Shown: one piece after another, positions 1 to 6,663 of the stretch | Numbering within the stretch: position 1 is the first letter of the stretch | Layout of the letters: the number at the start of each line of letters is the position of its first letter | Source of the DNA: HGM04593 sp964512955 | Lineage (GTDB): Bacteria; Bacteroidota; Bacteroidia; Bacteroidales; Bacteroidaceae | DNA: 22,804 nucleotides | NCBI GenBank assembly: GCA_964512955.1 | Contig: CAZEKX010000031.1 | Coordinates: forward strand, 1 to 22,804 | Direction: 5' to 3' | Notes under the pieces: generated by a model | Told to the model about the DNA's origin: nothing | Databases searched by the model: none | Seen by the model: only the letters and a program-made list of their open reading frames with translations | Position numbers and translations under genes: made by a program

Positions 1-1
1 A

Positions 2-1444
2 GTTGCTCTTTTTCTTTTTGCAGGTATGGGGCGCAGTTTTTTGCCCGAATTCAATGAAAAGGCTCTTACAATCTCTGCGGTCTCTCGTCCCGGAGTCTCA
101 CTCGAAGAGTCTAACCGCATAGGCGCCACTATTGAGCGCGAATTGCTTGATATCCCCGAGGTTACAAGTACAGCCCGTCGTACCGGGCGTGGTGAACTCG
201 ACGAACACTCGCAAACCTCCAACGGCGCCGAGATAGATGTTAATTTCCAACTCAATGAACGTTCCAAAGAGGAATTCCTACACGATGTCCGCACTCGTTT
301 GGCATCTGTACCGGGAGTTGTTACATCTGTAGGTCAGCCACTTGAACACCGCATCGACCATATGGTATCGGGTACACAGGCCGACTTGGCTATAAAAATA
401 TTTGGTCCCGACCTTAACACCCTCTTTGTAACAGGAAATAAAATTAAATCCCTCTTGTCGGTATTCAACAATGTTGTCGATGTAAATGTAGAGCAACAAG
501 TAGAGACTCCGCAGTTGCAAATACGTGCCAATCGTGAACGTCTTGCCTATTATGGTATCACCATGGAACAGTTCAATGGCTTTGTGGCAGCGGCATTTCC
601 GGGTAAGAAATTAGGAGAAATATACGAAGAAGAGCGTAGTTTCGACCTCATTCTTCGCCTTAACCACGACTACACCGAAAGCATAGACGGTGTTTGTCGT
701 GCCCTCATCGATACCGAACAGGGTAAGATACCACTCGAAGAGGTTGCAAAAATAACCTCGTCCGGTGGTCCGGGAAGCATAAGCCGTGAAAATGTTCAAC
801 GCAAGGTTGTTGTATCTGCAAATATCACAGGTGGCGATGTCGCAGGAACAGTAGAACGTATTTCCGAATATTTAGAGCAAGAGTTATCGTTGGGCGAGGG
901 ATATCGTCTGGAATATGGAGGGCAGTTCGAAAGTGCAGCAAGTGCGTCGCGTACTTTGTGGCTCACGTCTCTAATTGCAATAGGCGTGGTTTTTGTACTG
1001 TTGTACAGCGAATTTAAAAGTGCAGCACTCTCGCTTGTTGTATTGTTGAATCTTCCTCTTGCACTTATAGGAGGTGTTTTTGCAACATATATATCTTCGG
1101 GAGTGGTCAGTATTCCTGCCATAATAGGTCTTATAACCCTCTTTGGTATTGCAACACGTAATGGAATTCTGCTTGTCTCCCGATATCAGCATTTGCAACA
1201 CCTCGATGGACTTGATGCCGAGCAGGCAATACGATTAGGCTCGTGCGATCGTCTGACACCTATTCTCATGACAGCCTTTACATCAGCGTTGGCTCTTGTT
1301 CCAATGATTTTGAGTGGTGAAAAGTCGGGAAATGAAATTCAAAGCCCCATGGCTGTAGTGGTTCTTGGCGGTTTATTGACATCGACCTTTTTGAACGTTT
1401 ATGTTATTCCAATTGTATATCGTTGGTTACAAAAAAGAAAATAA
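2..1444 (+). CDS. RND heavy-metal-type efflux pump, CzcA/CusA family, 3' half (5' partial)
   Basis: This is the C-terminal 480 residues of an inner-membrane resistance-nodulation-division pump, which uses proton flow to expel metals or other toxic solutes through a three-part envelope channel. The reading frame is open to the left window edge. The first ATG, at 26, lies just after a membrane segment (VALFLFAG), so it is not the true start. Full-length relatives have about 1,030 residues. Visible are the second periplasmic porter half, with GRSFLPEFNE and GRGELDEH typical of the CzcA-like branch, then the last membrane bundle including LPLALIGGVFA and FGIATRNGILLVSRY. The transporter class is clear, but the substrate is not. 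A membrane-fusion partner would be expected upstream, outside the window. A DUF4250 gene follows after 2 bp. Confidence 0.92.
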   Translation, partial: VALFLFAGMGRSFLPEFNEKALTISAVSRPGVSLEESNRIGATIERELLDIPEVTSTARRTGRGELDEHSQTSNGAEIDVNFQLNERSKEEFLHDVRTRLASVPGVVTSVGQPLEHRIDHMVSGTQADLAIKIFGPDLNTLFVTGNKIKSLLSVFNNVVDVNVEQQVETPQLQIRANRERLAYYGITMEQFNGFVAAAFPGKKLGEIYEEERSFDLILRLNHDYTESIDGVCRALIDTEQGKIPLEEVAKITSSGGPGSISRENVQRKVVVSANITGGDVAGTVERISEYLEQELSLGEGYRLEYGGQFESAASASRTLWLTSLIAIGVVFVLLYSEFKSAALSLVVLLNLPLALIGGVFATYISSGVVSIPAIIGLITLFGIATRNGILLVSRYQHLQHLDGLDAEQAIRLGSCDRLTPILMTAFTSALALVPMILSGEKSGNEIQSPMAVVVLGGLLTSTFLNVYVIPIVYRWLQKRK

Positions 1445-1446
1445 AT

Positions 1447-1632
1447 ATGTCTATTCAGGAATTACCAAACGACCCAATGATGTTGTTCAGTTTTGTCAAT
1501 ATGAAACTGCGCGATGAATATCCTTCGCTCGACGAGTTATGTAAGAGTATGGATATAGACCGTAATGAGTTGGAATCAAAACTCGCAGCATTTGGTTTTG
1601 AGTATAGTGCCGATAATAATAAGTTCTGGTAG
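1447..1632 (+). CDS. DUF4250 domain-containing small protein
   Basis: This is a 61-residue cytoplasmic protein of unknown function. The motifs LPNDPMMLFSFVNMKLRDEY and SLDELCKSMDID, followed by a short C-terminal part, match DUF4250 as I know it from Firmicutes and Bacteroidota. The middle reads like a small helix-turn-helix-sized helical bundle, but no DNA-binding role is established. The ATG at 1447 was chosen because the family begins at MSIQELP. A start eight codons earlier would overlap the pump gene and add a lysine-rich peptide that does not belong to the family. It lies 2 bp behind the RND gene and is convergent with nadK, 17 bp away. No terminator hairpin is visible between them. Confidence 0.85.
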   Translation: MSIQELPNDPMMLFSFVNMKLRDEYPSLDELCKSMDIDRNELESKLAAFGFEYSADNNKFW

Positions 1633-1649
1633 CAGAATATAGTGTTCTC

Positions 1650-2522
1650 TTACTCTCTTGTATCTGCACCCCACATCATCTTGTCGTGCAGGTTTCTAAT
1701 GAATGTGCCTCCTTTGCTACGTATTATACGTTGGCGATAGGGGGCTTTTCTTATGGTAAGTATTGTACTCTCTTCACAACTCTCGTTACGTCCGTCAATT
1801 GCTATTAGAAAATTGTGGCTTCTGCTGTTTACCTTAATCTTTACAACGGTATTGTCGTTTACCACCAACGGACGCATATTAAGACTATGCGATGCAATAG
1901 GTGTAAGTATCATCACATCGGCATTAGGTGCTATTATGGGACCTCCTACGCTCAGTGAATAGCCTGTAGACCCCGATGGTGTGGAGATAATCAATCCGTC
2001 TGCCTGATAAATTATTTTGTCCTCATCGTTCAGCGTGGTCTCTAATGTAATCATCGACGAACTGTCGTGTTTCATTATTGCAATTTCATTAAGGGCATAC
2101 GGGTAGTTCTTTAAATCTTCTCCTTCGCTGGTAACAACAATCAATCCACGCTCCTCTATGTTGTAGTTACCGGCATGTAATTTTGCTACGATATTCTCAA
2201 TATCGCTACTCGATGTTGTGGTCAGAAAACCCAGTCTGCCGGCATTTATACCCAAAATAGGATAACCTTTACTGCCCACGCAACCGGCAGTACGCAGGAG
2301 CGTACCGTCGCCACCGAAACTTACTACAATATCAGCAGTAAAGTTGTCATCCTCAATTATCTCAACAGGTTTTACATGCTCAACATTGTTCTCTTTAAGA
2401 AACTCGTAGAAACGGTGTTCTATCGAGTAGCAGTCTCCACATCTGTTTAGAATGTCGAAAAGTTCTGCAATCTTTTCGCACTTTTTTGTCTGATAACTGT
2501 TTCCGAATATGGCAAATTTCAT
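1650..2522 (-). CDS. nadK: NAD kinase
   Basis: This cytoplasmic enzyme phosphorylates NAD+ with ATP (or polyphosphate) to NADP+, setting the NADPH pool. The 290-residue length is normal. Family signatures are in order: GGDGTLLR at residues 70-77 (phosphate/ATP site), GINAGRLGFL at 91-100, ALNE at 143-146 (nicotinamide ribose contact), and TPSGSTGYSLSVGGPI at 181-196. The start is supported by a strong Shine-Dalgarno sequence 4 nt upstream and by a promoter -7 element close behind it. It is transcribed away from pdxJ and toward the DUF4250 gene. I see no missing key residue. Confidence 0.97.
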   Translation of the reverse strand: MKFAIFGNSYQTKKCEKIAELFDILNRCGDCYSIEHRFYEFLKENNVEHVKPVEIIEDDNFTADIVVSFGGDGTLLRTAGCVGSKGYPILGINAGRLGFLTTTSSSDIENIVAKLHAGNYNIEERGLIVVTSEGEDLKNYPYALNEIAIMKHDSSSMITLETTLNDEDKIIYQADGLIISTPSGSTGYSLSVGGPIIAPNADVMILTPIASHSLNMRPLVVNDNTVVKIKVNSRSHNFLIAIDGRNESCEESTILTIRKAPYRQRIIRSKGGTFIRNLHDKMMWGADTRE

Positions 2523-2526
2523 ATAA

Positions 2527-2531
2527 CCTCC
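2527..2531 (-). promoter_or_regulatory. Shine-Dalgarno sequence of nadK
   Basis: On the minus strand GGAGG stands 4 nt before the nadK ATG. A strong anti-16S match like this is uncommon in Bacteroidota, where most leaders, including nearly all others in this window, are simply A/T-rich. It fixes the nadK start. Confidence 0.7.
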
Positions 2532-2542
2532 GATTTTATGCG

Positions 2543-2550
2543 CAAATTTA
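2543..2550 (-). promoter_or_regulatory. Predicted -7 element of the nadK promoter
   Basis: The minus-strand sequence TAAATTTG fits the Bacteroidota sigma-ABfr -7 consensus TAnnTTTG and lies about 20 bp before the nadK start. This implies a very short 5' leader that just includes the Shine-Dalgarno sequence. I see no clear -33 TTTG partner. Confidence 0.5.
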
Positions 2551-2584
2551 AGATAAATTATTATCTTATTTTTTTATTTTGTAG

Positions 2585-2592
2585 TACTTTTG
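2585..2592 (+). promoter_or_regulatory. Predicted -7 element of the pdxJ operon promoter
   Basis: TACTTTTG matches the Bacteroidota -7 consensus TAnnTTTG. Transcription would begin near 2599, giving a leader of about 85 nt before pdxJ. The leader contains a weak 6-bp hairpin (arms 2631-2636 and 2646-2651). With the opposite element at 2543-2550 it makes a back-to-back promoter pair in the 161-bp gap between nadK and pdxJ. No convincing -33 box is visible. Confidence 0.55.
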
Positions 2593-2683
2593 CACTTTAA
2601 TACTTAATATTTTTTGTTTAACATCGGAAAATATGCGGTTTTACTGCATATATAACATTTTATAAAGATAAAAGCCATTTTAA

Positions 2684-3400
2684 ATGACAAAACTTAGTGT
2701 AAATATAAACAAGGTCGCAACCATAAGAAATGCACGTGGTGGCAATAACCCCGATATTCTGCAAGTGGCAAGAGATTGCGAGGCGTTTGGTGCCGATGGT
2801 ATCACTGTACATCCTCGTCCCGACGAAAGACACATACGTCGTGCCGATGTACCTGCTTTACGTGCTGTTGTAAATACGGAGTTCAATATCGAGGGCTATC
2901 CTTCGCGCGAATTCATAGACATGGTTCTCAGGGTTAAACCCAATCAGGTTACACTTGTTCCCGATAAACCCAATCAACTTACCTCTAATGCCGGTTGGGA
3001 TACAGTTACCGAACTGGAGTTTTTGCGCGATATTCTCAACGATATACGTTCGGCAGGAATCCGTAGTTCCATATTCATCGATGCCAATCCCCGTATGGCG
3101 GAATATGCAGCAAAGGCAGGTGCCGATCGCGTTGAACTATATACAGGTCCCTATGCCGAAATGTATGCCGAAAATCGCGAAAAGGCGATTGCTCCATTCA
3201 TTGAGACAGCCGAAGAGGTGCGTCAATTGGGAATAGGACTTAATGCAGGGCACGACTTAAGTCTCGAAAATCTACGTTATTTTGTAGAAAAAATAACTTG
3301 GGTCGACGAAGTCTCCATTGGGCATGCACTCATTTGCGATGCACTATACATGGGTTTAAAGGATACAGTTGCCGCCTATAAAGAGCAATTACTTAAATAA
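2684..3400 (+). CDS. pdxJ: Pyridoxine 5'-phosphate synthase
   Basis: PdxJ condenses 3-amino-2-oxopropyl phosphate with 1-deoxy-D-xylulose 5-phosphate to form pyridoxine 5'-phosphate, the last ring-forming step of the DXP-dependent vitamin B6 pathway. The 238-residue length is right for this TIM-barrel enzyme. Conserved elements are VNINKVATIRNARGG at 6-20, ITVHPRPDERHIR at 40-52 (substrate-binding His43, Arg45, His50), FNIEGYPS with Glu70, ELYTGPYAE from 151, and GLNAGHDL with His190. The E. coli active-site His10 is Lys10 here, which I recall as usual in Bacteroidota orthologues. It is the first gene of a seven-gene run, and exbB follows after 23 bp. Confidence 0.96.
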   Translation: MTKLSVNINKVATIRNARGGNNPDILQVARDCEAFGADGITVHPRPDERHIRRADVPALRAVVNTEFNIEGYPSREFIDMVLRVKPNQVTLVPDKPNQLTSNAGWDTVTELEFLRDILNDIRSAGIRSSIFIDANPRMAEYAAKAGADRVELYTGPYAEMYAENREKAIAPFIETAEEVRQLGIGLNAGHDLSLENLRYFVEKITWVDEVSIGHALICDALYMGLKDTVAAYKEQLLK

Positions 3401-3423
3401 AAAATAATAAATTATAAGATACT

Positions 3424-4134
3424 ATGACTCTATTTTTGCAAGTTGCACAGGTTGCCGAGGTTGTTCAGGATTCAATCTCAACAGTTGTAGCAGAGCCTGT
3501 TGCTGAGGGTATGAATGTTTGGGAACTAACTGTTAAAGGCGGTTGGATAATGGTTGTATTAGCACTGCTTTCTGTAGTGGGAATATATATCTTTATAGAA
3601 CGTTTTGCCACGTTGCGCAAAGCAATGAAACGAAATCCATTGTTTATGGAACGTATTCACGACAATATTAAAGATGACGATATAAAGTCGGCAACCAACT
3701 ATTGCCGTAACGAGAATACTCCTGTGTCGCGTGTCGTGGAACGTGGACTCAAGAACTTCCGCTTGTCGGCATCGTCGGTACGCGAAAGTGTCGACAATTG
3801 TGCCAATCTCGAGGTATCCAACTTAGAGAAAGGTCTTCCCATCCTCTCGACTATTGCCGCTGTGGCTCCCATGCTTGGTTTCCTGGGTACGGTAACCGGA
3901 ATGGTACGCGCTTTCTGGGAAATGGCAAATGCCGGAAACAATATCGACGTTTCGTTATTGTCAGGTGGTATCTACGAGGCTATGATAACCACAGTGGGGG
4001 GGCTCATTGTTGGTATTGTGGCTCTCTTCTCATACAACTACCTTGTAACATTGGTCGATAAAGTGCAGAACGACTTGGAGGCACAGATAATAACCTTCAT
4101 GGAGATAGTTCACGAGAAGAAGGAGTTGCGTTAA
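3424..4134 (+). CDS. exbB: MotA/TolQ/ExbB proton channel family protein
   Basis: This is an inner-membrane subunit of the proton-driven motor that energises a TonB- or TolA-like protein. The 236-residue protein has three membrane segments: about 40-60, 138-160 and 185-208. A cytoplasmic loop lies between the first two. The diagnostic APMLGFLGTVTGMVRAF sequence is at 148-164, and the third helix region contains TTVGGLIVGIVA, the part that lines the proton pathway in the family. The N-terminal 30 residues look like a short periplasmic leader. exbD follows after 14 bp. ExbB and TolQ cannot be separated from sequence alone, but the TonB-like third gene favours an Exb assignment. Confidence 0.93.
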   Translation: MTLFLQVAQVAEVVQDSISTVVAEPVAEGMNVWELTVKGGWIMVVLALLSVVGIYIFIERFATLRKAMKRNPLFMERIHDNIKDDDIKSATNYCRNENTPVSRVVERGLKNFRLSASSVRESVDNCANLEVSNLEKGLPILSTIAAVAPMLGFLGTVTGMVRAFWEMANAGNNIDVSLLSGGIYEAMITTVGGLIVGIVALFSYNYLVTLVDKVQNDLEAQIITFMEIVHEKKELR

Positions 4135-4148
4135 TAACCTGAATAAGT

Positions 4149-4562
4149 ATGCTTAAGAGAAAGACAAAGACAATAGATGCCTTTTCTATGTCGTCAATGA
4201 CGGATATAATATTCCTGTTGTTGATATTCTTTATGATAACATCCACCATGGTAACTCCTAACGCCATTAAAGTGCTTCTGCCACAGGGCAACCAGCAAAC
4301 ATCGGCAAAACCTTTGGCACGTGTTATCATAGATAAGGAACTGAATTACTATTCGGCGTTTGGAAAAGAGGACGAGATGCCCATCTCTCCCGATGATATT
4401 GCATCCTTTTTGCAGGCTTGTGCCGCTAAAGAACCCGAAATGTATGTTGCATTATATGCCGACGAGACAGTGCCTTATCGCGAGATTGTAAGAGTGCTTA
4501 ATATAGCAAACGAGAATAACTTTAAGATGGTGCTTGCAACGCGCCGTCCCGACAAAAAGTGA
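4149..4562 (+). CDS. exbD: ExbD/TolR biopolymer transport protein
   Basis: This is the 137-residue partner of the upstream ExbB-like channel. It has a short cytoplasmic N-terminus and a single membrane helix (about 17-36), starting MTDIIFLLLIFFMI. Asp19 sits at the position of the essential proton-carrying aspartate of ExbD/TolR. A periplasmic domain ends with YREIVRVLNIANENNFKMVL, the usual C-terminal fold signature. Its stop codon shares one base with the start of the next gene, which points to translational coupling and a 1:1 module. Confidence 0.93.
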   Translation: MLKRKTKTIDAFSMSSMTDIIFLLLIFFMITSTMVTPNAIKVLLPQGNQQTSAKPLARVIIDKELNYYSAFGKEDEMPISPDDIASFLQACAAKEPEMYVALYADETVPYREIVRVLNIANENNFKMVLATRRPDKK

Positions 4563-5386
4563 TGAATAGATTAACAAAGGAACAGTTGTATGGCATTGCA
4601 GGTACTATTTTGGTACATGCAATAGTGCTTATTATACTCCTGCTAATTGTTATCAGTAAACCTCCGCAGCAACCCGAGTCGGGTGTTCCGGTTGTTATGG
4701 GTAATGTAATGTCGTCTTCGGGCGATGCATTTACTTATACCGAGGTAAAGGTTGCTCCACAGGCGTCTTCGGTGTCGTCTCCGGCATCCGAACCTCGTCG
4801 TAGCCCAAGTGAGCCGCTTATAACTCAGACCGATGAACCAACCGTGGCACTTAACAGTTCCGATGCAAAGAAAAACAAAACTGCAAAGCCAAAGAAGAGT
4901 GCCGAAGAACTGGAACGTGAACGCAAAGCGCGTGAGGCAGAACGTAAACGTCAAGAGGCAGAACGCATTGCTCGCGAAGCAAACACAAAGATAGCAAGTG
5001 CCTTTGGTAAGAGCAATACAATGACCGACAGTGGAATAGCGCAAGAGGGTAAAGGACAAGAAGGCTCTGTTACGGGTAATGAAACAACAGGTGTTGTTAA
5101 AGGCAACAGTGGCTATGGAACATTCGACCTTGGCGACCGTACACTGGGTTCAGGTGGCTTGCCACGTCCGGTGTACAATGTACAGGACGAGGGTAGAGTG
5201 GTTGTGAACATAACAGTGAACCCCGACGGACGTGTAATAAACACAACTATAAACTCACGAACAAATACCGCAAACCCGTTATTACGTAAGGCGGCTACCG
5301 ATGCTGCGCGTAAGGCAATATTTAATAAGGTAGAAACTGTAAACAATCAAACAGGAACAATTACATACTATTTCAAATTAAAATAG
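4562..5386 (+). CDS. TonB/TolA-like energy transducer with charged coiled-coil spacer
   Basis: This 274-residue protein is probably the periplasm-spanning arm driven by the ExbB/ExbD pair. It would pass energy to TonB-dependent outer-membrane receptors, or act like TolA in envelope integrity. The N-terminal anchor is about 11-31 and contains His19, a position typical of TonB/TolA anchors. Residues 34-110 are low-complexity Ser/Pro-rich. Residues 113-147 are a Lys/Glu/Arg-rich coiled coil of TolA type. From about 200 there is a TonB-C-like domain with GRVVVNITVNPDGRV and a final strand ITYYFKLK. ATG at 4562 overlaps the exbD stop and is preferred to GTG at 4559. A DJ-1 gene follows after 20 bp. 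TonB and TolA naming both remain possible. Confidence 0.85.
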   Translation: MNRLTKEQLYGIAGTILVHAIVLIILLLIVISKPPQQPESGVPVVMGNVMSSSGDAFTYTEVKVAPQASSVSSPASEPRRSPSEPLITQTDEPTVALNSSDAKKNKTAKPKKSAEELERERKAREAERKRQEAERIAREANTKIASAFGKSNTMTDSGIAQEGKGQEGSVTGNETTGVVKGNSGYGTFDLGDRTLGSGGLPRPVYNVQDEGRVVVNITVNPDGRVINTTINSRTNTANPLLRKAATDAARKAIFNKVETVNNQTGTITYYFKLK

Positions 5387-5406
5387 TATTATATAATAGG
5401 TGAATT

Positions 5407-5958
5407 ATGAAAAAGGTATATCTGTTTCTTGCCGATGGCTTCGAGACTGTTGAAGCGTTGGCTCCCGTCGATGTAATGCGTCGTGCCGGAATACAAGTAA
5501 CAACAGTCTCCATAATGGGACGCAAGGGCGTTGTCTCGGCGCAAGATGTGGCTGTAGAAGCCGATGCCCTTTTTGAGGAGTGCTGTTTCCACGATGCCGA
5601 TGCATTGGTGTTGCCGGGTGGCAGTGTTGGAACCGATAACCTCTCATCATGCGAAGCATTGCGCAAAGAGATAGCCAAGGCAAACGATAACAATAAAATT
5701 ATTGCGGCTATCTGTGCTGCACCCATGGTATTTGGTCGCATGGGGCTCTTGAACGGTCGTAAAGCAACATGCTATCCCGGTTGCGAGGCTGAACTTACCG
5801 GTGCAGAATATACAGCAGCCACTGTTCAGACAGACAAAAATATAATAACTGCTTGTGGGCCGGGTGCTTCGTTCGATTTTGGTTTCGTTATTGTAGAGTA
5901 TTTATGTGGGGCGGAAATGGTGAACACTCTCCGTTCGCAAATGCAATTCAGAATTTAA
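5407..5958 (+). CDS. DJ-1/PfpI family protein
   Basis: This 183-residue cytoplasmic protein belongs to the DJ-1 branch, whose members are reported as glyoxalase/deglycase-type enzymes or oxidative-stress sensors. The N-terminus LADGFETVEALAPVDVMRRA aligns with human DJ-1, with Glu16 at the place of DJ-1 Glu18. The nucleophile-elbow Cys is Cys103 in AAICAAPMVFG, equivalent to DJ-1 Cys106. The late CGPGASFDFGF segment is also a family hallmark. AGGTG stands 4 nt before the ATG and could serve for ribosome binding. It is inside the pdxJ-recG run, 6 bp before ispD, but no functional link to either is evident. Related protein-repair or chaperone annotations in this family cannot be separated by sequence. 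Confidence 0.92.
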   Translation: MKKVYLFLADGFETVEALAPVDVMRRAGIQVTTVSIMGRKGVVSAQDVAVEADALFEECCFHDADALVLPGGSVGTDNLSSCEALRKEIAKANDNNKIIAAICAAPMVFGRMGLLNGRKATCYPGCEAELTGAEYTAATVQTDKNIITACGPGASFDFGFVIVEYLCGAEMVNTLRSQMQFRI

Positions 5959-5964
5959 AACAAT

Positions 5965-6663
5965 ATGAAAAGATATTTGATAGTTGTAGCAGGGGGCAAA
6001 GGGTTACGTATGGGCGGAGACATGCCTAAACAGTTTCAACTGCTTGCCGGCAGACCCATACTCATGCATACCATTGAGCGTCTCTATGCCATGGATAATT
6101 CGTTACAGGTGGTGCTTGTGCTTCCCGAGGAACATCTCGAACTATGGCGTCAACTATGCAAGGAGTACTCTTTTCAAGTGCCGTTGCAACTGACAACCGG
6201 GGGAACAACCCGTTTCCACTCGGTGCAGAACGGTTTAGCAATGATTGACGACATTGAGGATGCAATAGTAGGGATTCACGATGGTGTTCGTCCTTTTGTA
6301 TCACAAAACGTGTTCGATACTGCCTATCGCGAGGCATGGATAAATAATTCCGCAATACCAATGATTGAGGTGCAGGATAGTTTGCGCCACATTGTTGGCG
6401 GGCAAGGAGCAAGCGAAGTCGTTCCACGCGATCGCTATCGTCTTGTACAGACACCCCAGGTTTTTAAATTATCGCTCTTGCGTCGTGCTTACGAACAGCG
6501 ATATGTTGAGGCTTTTACCGACGATGCCTCTGTTGTTGAGGCTCTTGGTGAACCGATATGCTCTATCGAGGGTAATAGAGAAAATATAAAACTTACAACA
6601 CCGTTCGATATGATGGTGGCACGAACCTTAATGGAATGCTGGACACAACAGCCCGAAACATAA
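5965..6663 (+). CDS. ispD: 2-C-methyl-D-erythritol 4-phosphate cytidylyltransferase
   Basis: IspD joins CTP and methylerythritol 4-phosphate to CDP-methylerythritol, the third step of the non-mevalonate isoprenoid pathway. It shares the precursor DXP with PdxJ, encoded earlier in the same run. The 232-residue length is usual. Motifs are VVAGGKGLRMG at 7-17 with Arg15, PKQF at 21-24 with Lys22, HDGVRPFV at 105-112, RDRYRLVQTPQVF at 155-167, FTDDASVVEALG at 184-195, and NIKLTTPFD with Lys209. These positions match the catalytic Arg and Lys residues of the E. coli enzyme. It overlaps the start of recG by 28 bp. Confidence 0.96.
   Translation: MKRYLIVVAGGKGLRMGGDMPKQFQLLAGRPILMHTIERLYAMDNSLQVVLVLPEEHLELWRQLCKEYSFQVPLQLTTGGTTRFHSVQNGLAMIDDIEDAIVGIHDGVRPFVSQNVFDTAYREAWINNSAIPMIEVQDSLRHIVGGQGASEVVPRDRYRLVQTPQVFKLSLLRRAYEQRYVEAFTDDASVVEALGEPICSIEGNRENIKLTTPFDMMVARTLMECWTQQPET

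Noticed and set aside
1620..1665. Bidirectional terminator between the DUF4250 gene and nadK
   Set aside because: The only complementary bases are a 4-bp AGAA/TTCT pair, with no T tract in either direction.
2631..2651. 6-bp hairpin in the pdxJ leader as a B6 or other riboswitch
   Set aside because: One short AT-rich stem without any recognisable riboswitch core.
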